Assembly (NCBI RefSeq): GCF_009671205.1 | Contig: NZ_CP045309.1 | Location: 806,001-870,000 of the forward strand | DNA: 64,000 bases | Direction: 5' to 3' | DNA from: Micromonospora terminaliae | GTDB taxonomy: Bacteria > Actinomycetota > Actinomycetes > Mycobacteriales > Micromonosporaceae | Shown here: one piece after another, positions 31,818 to 40,256 of the stretch | How the letters are laid out: each line of letters opens with the position of its first letter | How positions within the stretch are numbered: the first letter of the stretch is position 1 | Position numbers and translations under genes: made by a program | The notes under the pieces: generated by a model | Seen by the model: the letters and a program-made list of their open reading frames with translations, nothing else | Told to the model about the DNA's origin: nothing | The model's database searches: none

Positions 31818-33466
31818 CGGTCGCCGCCCAGGGCGCGGCGGTGCACCGCGAACGGGCCGAGGGCGAGCAGGTCCACCGGGGCGGAGCCGAACAGCTCCAT
31901 GGCCTCGCGCGGGGTGTCCACCATGGGTCGCCCGGCGGTGTTCAGCGAGGTGTTCACCACCACCGGTAGCCCGGTGCGCCGCTCGAACTCGGCCAGCAGT
32001 TCGGCCACCAGCGGCTCGGTCTCCGGGTGCACGGTCTGCACCCGGGCGGTCCCGTCGACGTGGGTGACCGCCGGGATCCGGTCCCGCCACTCCGGCTTCA
32101 CGTGGTGCACGAAGAGCATGTACGGGCTGGGGTAGACCCCGTCGAACAGCTCCGCGAAGCGTTCCGCGCGGACCATCGGGGCGATGGGCCGGAACTGCTC
32201 GCGACCCTTGACGTCGTTCATCCGGCGGGTGGTGTCCGGGTCGCCGGGGTGGGCCAGCAGCGACCGGTGGCCGAGCGCCCGGGGGCCGTACTCGCTGCGC
32301 CCCTGGTACCAGGCGACGATGCCGTTGTCGGCGAGCACCCGGGCGGCCTCGGCGGCGATCGACGCCGGCCGCGTGTACGGCAGCGCGGCCCGCCGCAGCT
32401 CCGCCTCCAGCTCGTCGTCCGACCAGCCGCGGCCCAGGTCCGCGCCGGCCATCGGGGTGGACCGGTCGCCCAGCTCGCCGGCCACGTGCAGCGCCGCGCC
32501 GAGCGCCGTGCCCGCGTCGCCCGCCGCGGGCTGCACCCAGACGTTCCGGTACGGCCCCTCGGCCGCGATCCGCGCGTTGGCCACGCAGTTCAGCGCCACC
32601 CCGCCGGCCATCGCGAGGGTGCTGGCGCCGCCGGAGGCGTCGTGGAGCCAGCGGGACAGCTCGAGGATGACCTCCTCGAGCCGCGCCTGGACGCTGGACG
32701 CGAGGTCGGCGTGCTCCTCGGTCAGCTCGCCACCGGCGGCGACCGCCTTGGCGAGGCCGGCCCAGTCGATCCGTTCGACCTGGAAGCCGCCGTCGTCGGT
32801 GACCCGCACCAGGTCGCGGAGCAGGCCCAGGTGCTTCGGCTGCCCGTAGGAGGCCAGCGCCATCACCTTGTACTCGTCGCTGGAGTGCAGGAAGCCCAGG
32901 TGCCGGGTGAGGTCCTCGTAGAGCAGGCCGAGCGAGTGGGGGAGCTGCTGGGAGTGCAGCGACGTGAGCCGGCCGTCCCGGTAGACGCCGGCCAGGTGGC
33001 TGGCCACCTCGCCGCGGCCGTCGAGCACCAGCACGGCGGTGTCGTCGCCGGCCGGCGGGGCCGCCAGTCCGGCGGAGGCCGCGTGTGCGAAGTGGTGCGG
33101 CACGAACCGCACCTTGTCCGGGTCGAGCCCGGGCAGCGCGGCCGCGAGGAACTGCGGCGCCCGCCGGGCGTAGTCGACCCGCAGCCAGTCCCACGGGTCG
33201 CTGAGGCCCAGCTCGGCCGCGTCGCGGCAGAGCCCGGGGTCGAAGGAGTAGGCCACGGCGTCGAGGCTGTCCACGTCGATCCCCGCGCTGCTCAGGCACC
33301 ATGCGGCGGACAGCTCGGGCAGCTCCCAGGCGGCGAAGGGGACCGGTCGTTTGCCGTGCTTGCGTCGGCTGAACCGCTCCTCTTCGGCGGCGGCCACCAC
33401 CCGGCCGTCGACCACCAGGGCAGCCGCGGGGTCGTGGAAGATCGCGTTTATTCCCAGGACGCGCAT
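31814..33466 (-). CDS. NodU/CmcH-type O-carbamoyltransferase
   Basis: 550-aa carbamoyltransferase. The Kae1/YrdC-like N-terminal domain begins MRVLGINAIFHDPAAALVVDG and has VPHHFAHAASAGL (metal-binding His pair), DEYKVMALASYG and MAGGVALNCVANARI. The C-terminal domain has GRSEYGPRALGHRSLLAHP and REQFRPIAP. The family carbamoylates hydroxyls of sugars in Nod factors, antibiotics and glycans using carbamoyl phosphate. It is the first gene of the leftward heptose/glycosyltransferase operon, so a carbamoylated heptose-containing glycan is the simplest inference. ATG 33466 has AGGGA 6 nt upstream. A 21-bp palindrome lies 44-64 bp upstream. Confidence 0.93.
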   Translation of the reverse strand: MRVLGINAIFHDPAAALVVDGRVVAAAEEERFSRRKHGKRPVPFAAWELPELSAAWCLSSAGIDVDSLDAVAYSFDPGLCRDAAELGLSDPWDWLRVDYARRAPQFLAAALPGLDPDKVRFVPHHFAHAASAGLAAPPAGDDTAVLVLDGRGEVASHLAGVYRDGRLTSLHSQQLPHSLGLLYEDLTRHLGFLHSSDEYKVMALASYGQPKHLGLLRDLVRVTDDGGFQVERIDWAGLAKAVAAGGELTEEHADLASSVQARLEEVILELSRWLHDASGGASTLAMAGGVALNCVANARIAAEGPYRNVWVQPAAGDAGTALGAALHVAGELGDRSTPMAGADLGRGWSDDELEAELRRAALPYTRPASIAAEAARVLADNGIVAWYQGRSEYGPRALGHRSLLAHPGDPDTTRRMNDVKGREQFRPIAPMVRAERFAELFDGVYPSPYMLFVHHVKPEWRDRIPAVTHVDGTARVQTVHPETEPLVAELLAEFERRTGLPVVVNTSLNTAGRPMVDTPREAMELFGSAPVDLLALGPFAVHRRALGGDR

Positions 33467-33509
33467 GAGTGGTCCCTACCCTGGCGACCACCTCCTAACC
33501 GCTAGATCA

Positions 33510-33530
33510 TCGACTTCTCCGAGAAGTCGA
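33510..33530. promoter_or_regulatory. Perfect 21-bp palindrome upstream of the carbamoyltransferase/heptose operon
   Basis: Arms TCGACTTCTC and GAGAAGTCGA are separated by one base. It lies 44-64 bp before the ATG at 33466, where a -35 region or operator would sit. A TCTAG-containing -10-like stretch follows on the minus strand. No regulator gene is adjacent. Confidence 0.6.
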
Positions 33531-34097
33531 ATCTCCGCTGTGGACCGTCGAAATCGGGACCAAAGCCCCTGGTCGGCGCGGCCGGAAGCGGCGAAGCTGG
33601 GCAAAGCGGCTCATGCTCGCCCGCCTGCGGCCCCGCCGGTGTCCCCGGGTGCCGCTCGGCGGAGCCGTGCGCTTGCTACTCGGAGTGGCTACCGCCGCCG
33701 ATCGAAGCGGTCACGAAGCGTGGCGGACGTGGCGGGCGCCGCCTCCGCGGCCGCCGCGAGCCACTTACGATCTGAGCAGCGCAAACGCACGTCGCGACTC
33801 TCCGACCGCACCAACCCCTCCGCCGCCTTTGCTCTGCAGCCACATACGCAGCAGCAACCCTGGGTGATCGCTGCGTATGTGGCTGCAGAGCAAAGCGAGT
33901 CCACCACCGGGTGCCGGAGTGCGGCAGCTCTCACTGAGCGTGACGCCATCGAGGTGCGGTCGGGCGGTGCGTGGTGCGAGCCCACGGGAAGGGGTGCGGC
34001 TCGGGCCGGGGTCCGCCGGCATGTCGGGCAAGAGGCCCGCCGGGATGGCGCCGGGCCGGCGCACGGGCGCTGCCCGGCACCGGCCCCCGGTCGCGCC
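33531..34097. other. Gene-free stretch with low-complexity GC-rich DNA and a long inverted repeat
   Basis: Between the palindrome of the carbamoyltransferase operon and the stop of hmp I find no convincing gene on either strand. Open frames here are Pro/Arg/Ala-rich and have no ribosome sites. The only structured element is the inverted repeat at 33827-33895. The part from 33896 to 34097 precedes the 3' end of hmp and shows no clear terminator. Confidence 0.6.
33827..33895. repeat. Long perfect inverted repeat (26-bp arms, 17-nt loop)
   Basis: Arms 33827-33852 and 33870-33895 are exactly complementary and enclose a 17-nt loop. The arms begin CTTTGCTCTGCAGCCACATA and are about 56% G+C, clearly lower than the surroundings. 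There is no U-run on either side and the arms are too long for an ordinary terminator. It resembles a REP-like or MITE-like palindromic element, but no second copy occurs in this window. Confidence 0.9.
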
Positions 34098-35306
34098 TCA
34101 GCGCAGCATGCCCGGACCGAACACCTCGTAGGCGATCCGCTCGGCCGGTACGCCCCGGCACAGCAGGCCGCCGCGGACCAGGGCCATGAACGGCACCGGC
34201 CCGCACAGGTGCACGTACGCGCCGGGCGAGAGCGGGACCAGCGCCGGGTCGACGAGCCCCTCGGCGATCTCGGCCTTGACGCCGGGCAGTTCACCGCCGG
34301 CGGCGTCCTCGTACCAGAGGCGCACGGACAGGTTCGGCAGCCGCTCCTGGAGCGCGGGCAGTTCGTGACGCAGCGCGTGCGCGGCACCGGTGCGGTCGGC
34401 GTGCACCAGCGTCACCGGCCGCTCGGGGTCGGTGGCCGCCAGGTGCGCCAGCGCCGACATGGCCGGGGTCAACCCGATGCCGGCGCTGACCAGCAGCAGC
34501 GGCTCCTCGCCGCCGACCGCGCTGACCTCGCCGAACGGCGGGCTGAGCCGGAGCGTGTCGCCGGCGGCCACCCGCTCGTGCAGGAAGCCGGAGACCATGC
34601 CGTCGGGCGCGCCGGCGGTGCCGCGTACCCGCTTCACGGTGATCCGCCAGTGCTCGGCGCCGGGCCGGCCGGAGAGGCTGTACTGCCGGATCTGCTGGCC
34701 GCGACCGCCGCCCAGGTCGACGGCGACGGAGGTGTACTGGCCGGCGGTGAAGCCGGGCACCGGACCGCCGTCGGCGGGGACCAGCGTGAACGACACGACG
34801 TCCGCGGTCTCCACGGTCTTCTCCGTGACCCGCCACCCGCGCCACACCGGGCCGTTCTCCGGCACCCCGGCCTCGGTGTAGAGGCGCGCCTCCCGGGCGA
34901 TCAGCTCGCAGGCCAGCAGCCAGTACACCTCGTCCCAGGCCGCCGCGACCTCCGGGGTGACCGCCTCGCCGAGCACCTCGGCCACCGCGGCCATCAGGTG
35001 CCGCCCCACGACGGTGTACTGGGTGGCGGTGATCCCCAGGGAGACGTGCTTGTGCGCGATGCGGTCCAGGATCGGCCCCCACGGCGCCGCGCTGCCCCCG
35101 GTCAGGTGCGCGGCGTACGCGACCACCGCACCGGCCAGCGCCGCCTTCTGCGTACCGGTGGCCTGGTTGCTGCGGTTGAAGATGTTCAGCAGCTCCGGGT
35201 GGGCGGCGAACATCCGCTCGTAGAACCGGCCGGTGATCGCCTCGCCGTTGGCCTGCACGGCGGGCAGGGTCGCGGTCACCACGGCTGCGGAGGATTCCGA
35301 GAGCAC
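34098..35306 (-). CDS. hmp: Flavohemoglobin / nitric oxide dioxygenase
   Basis: 402-aa NO dioxygenase that oxidises NO to nitrate with O2 and NAD(P)H. The globin domain (1 to about 138) has the B10 Tyr29, E7 Gln53 and proximal His85 in IAHKHVSLG, at the same numbers as E. coli Hmp. The ferredoxin-reductase part has the FAD motif RQYSLSG (about 209-215) and the NAD motif SAGIGLTP, and ends YEVFGPG as usual. The GTG at 35306 has AAGGAG 5 nt upstream. It is divergent from nsrR, whose product normally represses hmp until NO destroys its Fe-S cluster; a candidate operator lies 40-62 bp upstream. Confidence 0.96.
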   Translation of the reverse strand: MLSESSAAVVTATLPAVQANGEAITGRFYERMFAAHPELLNIFNRSNQATGTQKAALAGAVVAYAAHLTGGSAAPWGPILDRIAHKHVSLGITATQYTVVGRHLMAAVAEVLGEAVTPEVAAAWDEVYWLLACELIAREARLYTEAGVPENGPVWRGWRVTEKTVETADVVSFTLVPADGGPVPGFTAGQYTSVAVDLGGGRGQQIRQYSLSGRPGAEHWRITVKRVRGTAGAPDGMVSGFLHERVAAGDTLRLSPPFGEVSAVGGEEPLLLVSAGIGLTPAMSALAHLAATDPERPVTLVHADRTGAAHALRHELPALQERLPNLSVRLWYEDAAGGELPGVKAEIAEGLVDPALVPLSPGAYVHLCGPVPFMALVRGGLLCRGVPAERIAYEVFGPGMLR

Positions 35307-35345
35307 GATTACTCCTTCGGACGTCGAACGGGTCGACCACCACGA

Positions 35346-35368
35346 AACCGGAGTTCAGGATTCCTTTT
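35346..35368. promoter_or_regulatory. Candidate NsrR operator (11-1-11 inverted repeat)
   Basis: AACCGGAGTTC, A, GGATTCCTTTT: 8 of 11 positions are complementary between the arms. It lies between the divergent hmp and nsrR starts. The 11-1-11 layout is that described for NsrR sites. The half-sites were not compared with an experimentally determined consensus. Confidence 0.5.
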
Positions 35369-35467
35369 CAGGGTCGAAGGTCCCGGGACCGGCGTGGCCT
35401 CGATCACCACCCCGGACGGGACGGCCGGCCCGTGTCACGGCGAGCATGCGCTGGTTAGGGTCGAGGC

Positions 35468-35905
35468 GTGAAGCTCAACCGGTCGACCGACATGGCCCTG
35501 CGGATCGCCATGCTGACCGCCGCGTCCCCGGCTCGGACCACCGTGGACGAACTCGCCACCCAGCTCGCGCTGCCGCGCAGCCACGTGGCCAAGGTGGTGC
35601 AGCGGTTGCAGCGGCTCGGCGTACTGGTGACCATCCGGGGCCGCTCCGGCGGGGTGGCCTTCGCCGAGCACGCCGGTGAGCTGACGGTCGGCCAGGTGGT
35701 GCGGGCCTTCGAGGGCGACGGCGAGGTGGTCAACTGCGAGCAGCCGGCCTGCCCGCTGGTCGCCGGCTGCCGGCTGCGTGGCGAGCTGCGCCGCGCCCAG
35801 GCCGCGTTCCTCGCCGTGCTCGACGGGGTACGCCTCGGCGAGCTGGTCGACGGCGCGGCGGGTCCGCTGCTGCTCACCCTCGGCGCCCCGCCCGCGGCCC
35901 GCTGA
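35468..35905 (+). CDS. nsrR: Rrf2-family nitric-oxide-sensing repressor
   Basis: 145-aa Rrf2 protein. It has an N-terminal winged helix (about 1-75; [14 protein letters not shown] is the recognition region) and three cysteines, Cys90, Cys95 and Cys101, in [14 protein letters not shown], the Fe-S cluster ligands typical of NsrR. In other actinobacteria NsrR binds DNA with its cluster and releases it on reaction with NO, which derepresses hmp. The divergent hmp gene supports this identity over IscR. GTG 35468 has no clear ribosome site. The stop overlaps the methyltransferase ATG (TGATG), so the two are translationally coupled. Confidence 0.92.
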   Translation: MKLNRSTDMALRIAMLTAASPARTTVDELATQLALPRSHVAKVVQRLQRLGVLVTIRGRSGGVAFAEHAGELTVGQVVRAFEGDGEVVNCEQPACPLVAGCRLRGELRRAQAAFLAVLDGVRLGELVDGAAGPLLLTLGAPPAAR

Positions 35906-36537
35906 TGGCCATCTCGCATCCGATCTTCGCCCGGGTCTTCGCCCGGGCCAGCGTTGCCATGGACCGGGCCGGCGCGGCGGCGCACCGGCGCCGGCTGGTC
36001 GCCGGGCTGCGCGGCCGGGTGGTGGAGGTGGGCGCCGGCAACGGGCGGAACCTCGCGCACTATCCACCGGGCGTGACCGGGGTGCTGGCTGTGGAGCCCG
36101 AGCCGCGGCTGCGCGCCCTCGTCCGAGCCGCCGCGCGCGACGCGCCGGTGCCGGTGACCGTGGCCGCCGGCCTCGCCGAGGCGCTGCCCGTCGCCGATGC
36201 GAGCGCCGACGCCGTGGTGCTGTCGCTGGTGCTCTGCTCGGTGCCGGACCAGGCCGTCGCCCTGGCCGAGGCGCGCCGGGTGCTCCGCCCGGGTGGGCAG
36301 CTCCGCTTCTACGAGCACGTCGTGGCGGAGACCCCCGGGCTGCGCCGGGCCCAGCGCCTGGCGGACGCCACGCTCTGGCCGCTGTGCTGCGCCGGCTGCC
36401 ACACCGCCCGGGACACCGTGGGGGCGATCCGGGCCGCCGGCTTCACCGTGGTCGAGCTGGACCGGTTCCGCTTCCCGCCGACGGGAATGTCCGGACCCGC
36501 GTCCCCGCACGTGCTCGGCGCGGCCGTCCGCGACTGA
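35905..36537 (+). CDS. Class I SAM methyltransferase, METTL7/TMT1-like
   Basis: 210-aa SAM-dependent methyltransferase. Motif I is [18 protein letters not shown] (about 39-56). The later signatures [30 protein letters not shown] and [14 protein letters not shown] closely follow the pattern of METTL7 (TMT1) proteins, which methylate thiols. It has no obvious membrane anchor, unlike the animal proteins. It is coupled to nsrR by a TGATG overlap, so its expression should follow the NO regulator; this suggests a role in handling thiols or nitrosated thiols (inference). A terminator hairpin follows the stop. The substrate is unproven and quinone or lipid methylation remains possible. Confidence 0.85.
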   Translation: MAISHPIFARVFARASVAMDRAGAAAHRRRLVAGLRGRVVEVGAGNGRNLAHYPPGVTGVLAVEPEPRLRALVRAAARDAPVPVTVAAGLAEALPVADASADAVVLSLVLCSVPDQAVALAEARRVLRPGGQLRFYEHVVAETPGLRRAQRLADATLWPLCCAGCHTARDTVGAIRAAGFTVVELDRFRFPPTGMSGPASPHVLGAAVRD

Positions 36538-36539
36538 CC

Positions 36540-36576
36540 ACCGCGAGGCGCCCCGGGAGAGGGGACGCCTCGCGGT
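36540..36576. terminator. Bidirectional terminator hairpin
   Basis: An 11-bp stem (ACCGCGAGGCG with its complement), extended by an inner CCCC/GGGG pairing, lies between the convergent methyltransferase and SGNH hydrolase genes. Confidence 0.82.
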
Positions 36577-36585
36577 CGTGGTGGG

Positions 36586-37842
36586 TCAGCTCACCGTGAC
36601 GGCGCCGTCCGGGGCACGGACGCAGGAGACCGTCCGGGCGCCCGTCGCGGCGGCGCCGGTCAGGCACCGGCCGAGCACCCGGTGGCCGGCGGCGCTCGGG
36701 TGCCAGGACTCCTGGCAGGTCTGGAAGTAGGTGCCGCAGGCGTTCGCGATCCGCTGGATGTCGAGCTTGTCGTAGCCGGAGAGGCTGGTCACGAAGACGC
36801 CGGTCGGGCCGTCCATGAGCCGGATGGGGGTGGCCAGGGCGTTACCCGGGCTGCCCGCCGACTCGCAGAGGCGGGCGCCGTCGAAGGCGCGCTGCACGTT
36901 GAGGTAGACCAGGTCGTCCTGCGGGAACTCGGCGGCCAGGGTGGTCCGGACCGAGTTGACCAGGGTGCCGAGGCCCTGCGAGAAGCGCTGGCCCGGGCCG
37001 AGGCTGCCCCGGTGGATCGGGCAGCCGGCCGCGTACCGCTCGGCGCCGAGCGCGCGGAACTTGTCCCGGGTGTCGTCCCGGTCGTCCTCGGTCCAGTAGC
37101 CCGCGGCCAGTTCGGCGGGGAGCGGGTTGGTGTAGTCCTGGAACACCACCCGGTGCTGGCCGTCGGCGTCGACCTGGTCGAGGGTGGTCAGCAGCTGGCG
37201 GACCGCCGCCGTGGTCTCCGCGGTCGCGGCGCTGACCTGGGCGGCGGTGGCCAGGTCGGCGTCCGTGCAGGGCTCCTGCTCGACCGGCCCGCCGAGGTAC
37301 GCCCAGAACTCCCACCAGCCGGTCCAGGCGTCGGCGATGAACCGGTTCGCGCACTTCTCGGCAACGCTGCCGAAGGTGAACGAGCTGTTGTTCGAGCCGA
37401 GGCCGACCAGCACGAGGTCGATGTCGTGGGTCCGCGCCACCGCGCGGAGCTGGTCGAGCTGGGCGGCGACCTGCCGGCCCTTCGCCCGGCTCGCCGAGGC
37501 GGCCGCGATGTCGTAGGGCTGCCCGCCCGAGCAGGCCAGGTTGAACCGGGCGGCGATGCCCGGCAGGTCCGCCTGGAACAGCGAGGCGTTGGGCGAGCGG
37601 TGGCAGAAGTACGCGTTGCTGTTCGGCGCCGACCAGCCCGGGAAGCCCTGGGCCACCCCGTTGACGTCGACCACCGGCGCGTACGCCCCCGCGCCCTCGC
37701 CACTGATGAAGCTGTCGCCCAGCGCCACGGCGGCGGTGGGCAGGGCGGCCGCGGCCGGCCTCGCGGGTGCCACGGCGGCCGGCAGCGCCACCGAGGCGAC
37801 GGCCAGCGCCGCCGCGAGCGCGGCACGTCGGAACAGGGACAT
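36586..37842 (-). CDS. Secreted SGNH/GDSL hydrolase
   Basis: 418-aa exported esterase/lipase-like protein. The signal peptide is MSLFRRAALAAALAVASVAL with an Ala-rich cleavage region near residues 30-36. The SGNH blocks are GDSFISGEGAG with nucleophile Ser44, a Gly in CSGGQPYD, Asn in VGLGSNNSSF, and SWHPSAAGH with His381. Several cysteines suggest disulfides outside the cell. It resembles actinomycete secreted lipases of this superfamily; the substrate is unknown. ATG 37842 has GAGGGGG upstream. The region just upstream (37861-37890) is AT-rich and probably the promoter. It converges on the methyltransferase gene across a terminator. Confidence 0.9.
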   Translation of the reverse strand: MSLFRRAALAAALAVASVALPAAVAPARPAAAALPTAAVALGDSFISGEGAGAYAPVVDVNGVAQGFPGWSAPNSNAYFCHRSPNASLFQADLPGIAARFNLACSGGQPYDIAAASASRAKGRQVAAQLDQLRAVARTHDIDLVLVGLGSNNSSFTFGSVAEKCANRFIADAWTGWWEFWAYLGGPVEQEPCTDADLATAAQVSAATAETTAAVRQLLTTLDQVDADGQHRVVFQDYTNPLPAELAAGYWTEDDRDDTRDKFRALGAERYAAGCPIHRGSLGPGQRFSQGLGTLVNSVRTTLAAEFPQDDLVYLNVQRAFDGARLCESAGSPGNALATPIRLMDGPTGVFVTSLSGYDKLDIQRIANACGTYFQTCQESWHPSAAGHRVLGRCLTGAAATGARTVSCVRAPDGAVTVS

Positions 37843-38166
37843 GGCCGGACCCCCTCACACATCGAAATGTGAAAGATTCTTCAAGGAGGCGATCAGATCA
37901 CGCCCGTGTGACGTCCGTCAATGGACGAAGATCCGGGCGGCCGATCGCCGCCGGGGTTCGGGAAGACACCGGCCGGGCATGTCGTTGTCGTGCACGGACG
38001 CCTCCTCGCCTCCGGGCGTGCGGCACGTGACGCCGCACCGCACCGGGTGCCACGGCTCTGTCGGAGTGCCGGGCTAGGCTCGCTCCGGCGCGCCGCGCCA
38101 GGCGATCGACAGGGGGGATCGCACGGTGAACGGCACCACACCGCCGAGACCTGGGAGTACGACCAG
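37843..38166. other. Divergent promoter region between SGNH hydrolase and parE
   Basis: No gene is supported in these 324 bp. The left end (37861-37890, containing GTGAAAGATTCTTCAAGG) is AT-rich and likely drives the leftward SGNH hydrolase gene. A TAGGCT at 38075-38080 is a possible -10 box for parE. GGGAG at 38153-38157 is the ribosome site for the TTG start of parE, 9 nt away. Confidence 0.55.
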
Positions 38167-40224
38167 TTGACCGCACAGCCTGAGACCCTGTACGGGGCCG
38201 ACGACCTGACGCACCTGGAGGGCCTCGACGCCGTCCGGAAACGCCCCGGCATGTACATCGGCTCCACCGACAGCCGTGGCGTGGGTCACCTCGTGAACGA
38301 GATCCTCGACAACTCCACCGACGAGGGTGTCGCGGGTCACGCCCGGAAGGTCGACGTGATCCTGCACGCCGACGGCTCGGTGCAGGTCGACGACGACGGC
38401 CGCGGCATCCCGACCGACGTGCACGCCAAGTCCGGCATCTCGGGCGTCGAGCTGGTGCTGACACGGCTGCACGCGGGCGGCAAGTTCGGCGGGTCCGGCT
38501 ACAAGACCTCCGGCGGCCTGCACGGCGTGGGCGCCTCGGCGGTGAACGCGCTCTCCCGGCGGTTCGACGTCACCGTCCGCCGCGGCGGCAAGATCCACTC
38601 GATGTCGTTCCGGCACGGCGTCCCCGGCATCTTCGACGGCGCCGGCCCGGACGCGCCGTTCACGCCCGGCCCCGGTCTCCAGATCGTCGGCGCCATGAAG
38701 CGCGGCCAGCGCACCGGCACCTCCATCCGCTGGTGGCACGACCCGCGCTACTTCGAGACCGGCGCGGCGCTCGACCACGAGGCGGTCCGGCTCAAGCTGC
38801 GCAACACCGCCTTCCTGGTGCCCGGCGTGGCCTACCGGCTGCGCGACGAGACCGGCGAGAAGGCCGTCGAGGAGAGCTTCCACTTCCCGAACGGCCTCAC
38901 CGACATGGTGGAATACCTCGCGCCGGCCGGCGACCGCCCGGTCTCGGGCACCCTGCTGGTGACCGGCGAGGGCACCTACCGGGAGAACGCCGCCGACGCC
39001 AACGGCGTCATGCAGTCCAACGTGCAGCGGCGGGCCGAGATCGAGGTGGCGCTCCGCTGGGGCACCGGCTACGAGCGCACCGTCGAGTGCTTCACCAACA
39101 CCATCCGCAACGCCCACGGCGGCACCCACCGCAAGGGCTTCGAGCGGGCCCTGGCGCGCACCCTGGCCGAGGCCGCCCGCAACACCCGTGGCCTGCTCAA
39201 GCCCAAGGAGGACGCGCCCACCCTGGACGACGTCCTGGAGGGCATGACGGCCGTGGTGCACGTGCGGATCCCGGAGCCGCAGTTCACCTCGCAGACCAAG
39301 GACGAGCTCTCCACGGCGGGCATCACCAAGGTGCTCCAGGGTCTGGTCGAGGCGCACCTCAAGGCCTGGCTGGAGGACCGGAAGACCAAGGCCGAGGCCC
39401 GTACGGTGCTCCAGAAGATCGTCGACGCGGCCCGGGTCCGGCTGACCCAGAAGCAGCAGAAGGACGCCGCCCGCCGCAAGACCGCCCTGGAGGGCGCGTC
39501 GATGCCGGCCAAGCTGGTCGACTGCCGGGCCACCGGGGTGGACCGCAGCGAGCTGTTCATCGTGGAGGGCGACAGCGCCCTCGGCACCAGCCGGATGGCC
39601 CGCTCGTCGGAATACCAGGCCCTGCTGCCGATCCGCGGCAAGATCCTCAACGTGCAGAAGGCGAACCTCCAGCAGGTGCTCGACAACGCCGAGTGCGCGG
39701 CGATCGTGCAGGTGCTCGGCGCCGGTTCGGGGCGCACCTTCGACCTCTCCGCGCTGCGCTACGGCCGGGTGCTCATCATGGCCGACGCCGACGTGGACGG
39801 CGCGCACATCCGCACCCTGCTCATCACACTCTTCGCCCGCTACATGCGGCCGCTGATCGAGGCGGGCCGGCTCTACGCGGCCATGCCGCCCCTGCACAAG
39901 ATCACCACGAAGGGGCGCAACCCGCAGACCGTCTACACCTACACCCAGGCGGAGATGGAGGCGACGGTCCGCAAGCTGGAGAAGGCCGGCAAGCAGATCG
40001 TCACGCCCATCCCGCGGTTCAAGGGTCTCGGCGAGATGGACGCCGACGAGCTGTGGGAGACCACCATGAACCCGGCCACCCGGGCGGTCCGCCGCATCAC
40101 CCTCGACGACGTCGAGGCCGCCGAGCGGATCCTGGAGCTGCTCATGGGGGAGAAGGTCGAACCCCGCCGCAACTGGCTCATCGACTCGGCCGACCTGGTC
40201 GACCGCGACGCCATCGACGCCTGA
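38167..40224 (+). CDS. parE: DNA topoisomerase IV subunit B (ParE-type)
   Basis: 685-aa ATPase subunit of a type IIA topoisomerase. The GHKL ATP site has EILDNSTDE (Glu45, Asn49), DDDGRGIP (75-82) and GGLHGVGAS (117-125). The TOPRIM domain has EGDSALGTS near 467, PIRGKILNVQKA and DADVDGAHI near 540. EGDSALG instead of EGDSAGG, and the GAGSGRTFDLSALRYG stretch, match actinobacterial ParE rather than GyrB. The TTG at 38167, 9 nt after GGGAG, gives the family N terminus MTAQPETLYGADDLTHLEGL. parC follows after 32 bp in the same operon. The enzyme decatenates chromosomes at division. Confidence 0.94.
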   Translation: MTAQPETLYGADDLTHLEGLDAVRKRPGMYIGSTDSRGVGHLVNEILDNSTDEGVAGHARKVDVILHADGSVQVDDDGRGIPTDVHAKSGISGVELVLTRLHAGGKFGGSGYKTSGGLHGVGASAVNALSRRFDVTVRRGGKIHSMSFRHGVPGIFDGAGPDAPFTPGPGLQIVGAMKRGQRTGTSIRWWHDPRYFETGAALDHEAVRLKLRNTAFLVPGVAYRLRDETGEKAVEESFHFPNGLTDMVEYLAPAGDRPVSGTLLVTGEGTYRENAADANGVMQSNVQRRAEIEVALRWGTGYERTVECFTNTIRNAHGGTHRKGFERALARTLAEAARNTRGLLKPKEDAPTLDDVLEGMTAVVHVRIPEPQFTSQTKDELSTAGITKVLQGLVEAHLKAWLEDRKTKAEARTVLQKIVDAARVRLTQKQQKDAARRKTALEGASMPAKLVDCRATGVDRSELFIVEGDSALGTSRMARSSEYQALLPIRGKILNVQKANLQQVLDNAECAAIVQVLGAGSGRTFDLSALRYGRVLIMADADVDGAHIRTLLITLFARYMRPLIEAGRLYAAMPPLHKITTKGRNPQTVYTYTQAEMEATVRKLEKAGKQIVTPIPRFKGLGEMDADELWETTMNPATRAVRRITLDDVEAAERILELLMGEKVEPRRNWLIDSADLVDRDAIDA

Positions 40225-40256
40225 CCACCGGGTTCATTCGGAAGGAAAGCTGAACC

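Noticed and set aside
33827..33895. Interpreting the long inverted repeat as a terminator for hmp or the carbamoyltransferase operon
   Set aside because: It is about 200 bp beyond the hmp stop, far upstream of the carbamoyltransferase start, has no U-run, and its arms are much longer than those of other terminators in the window.
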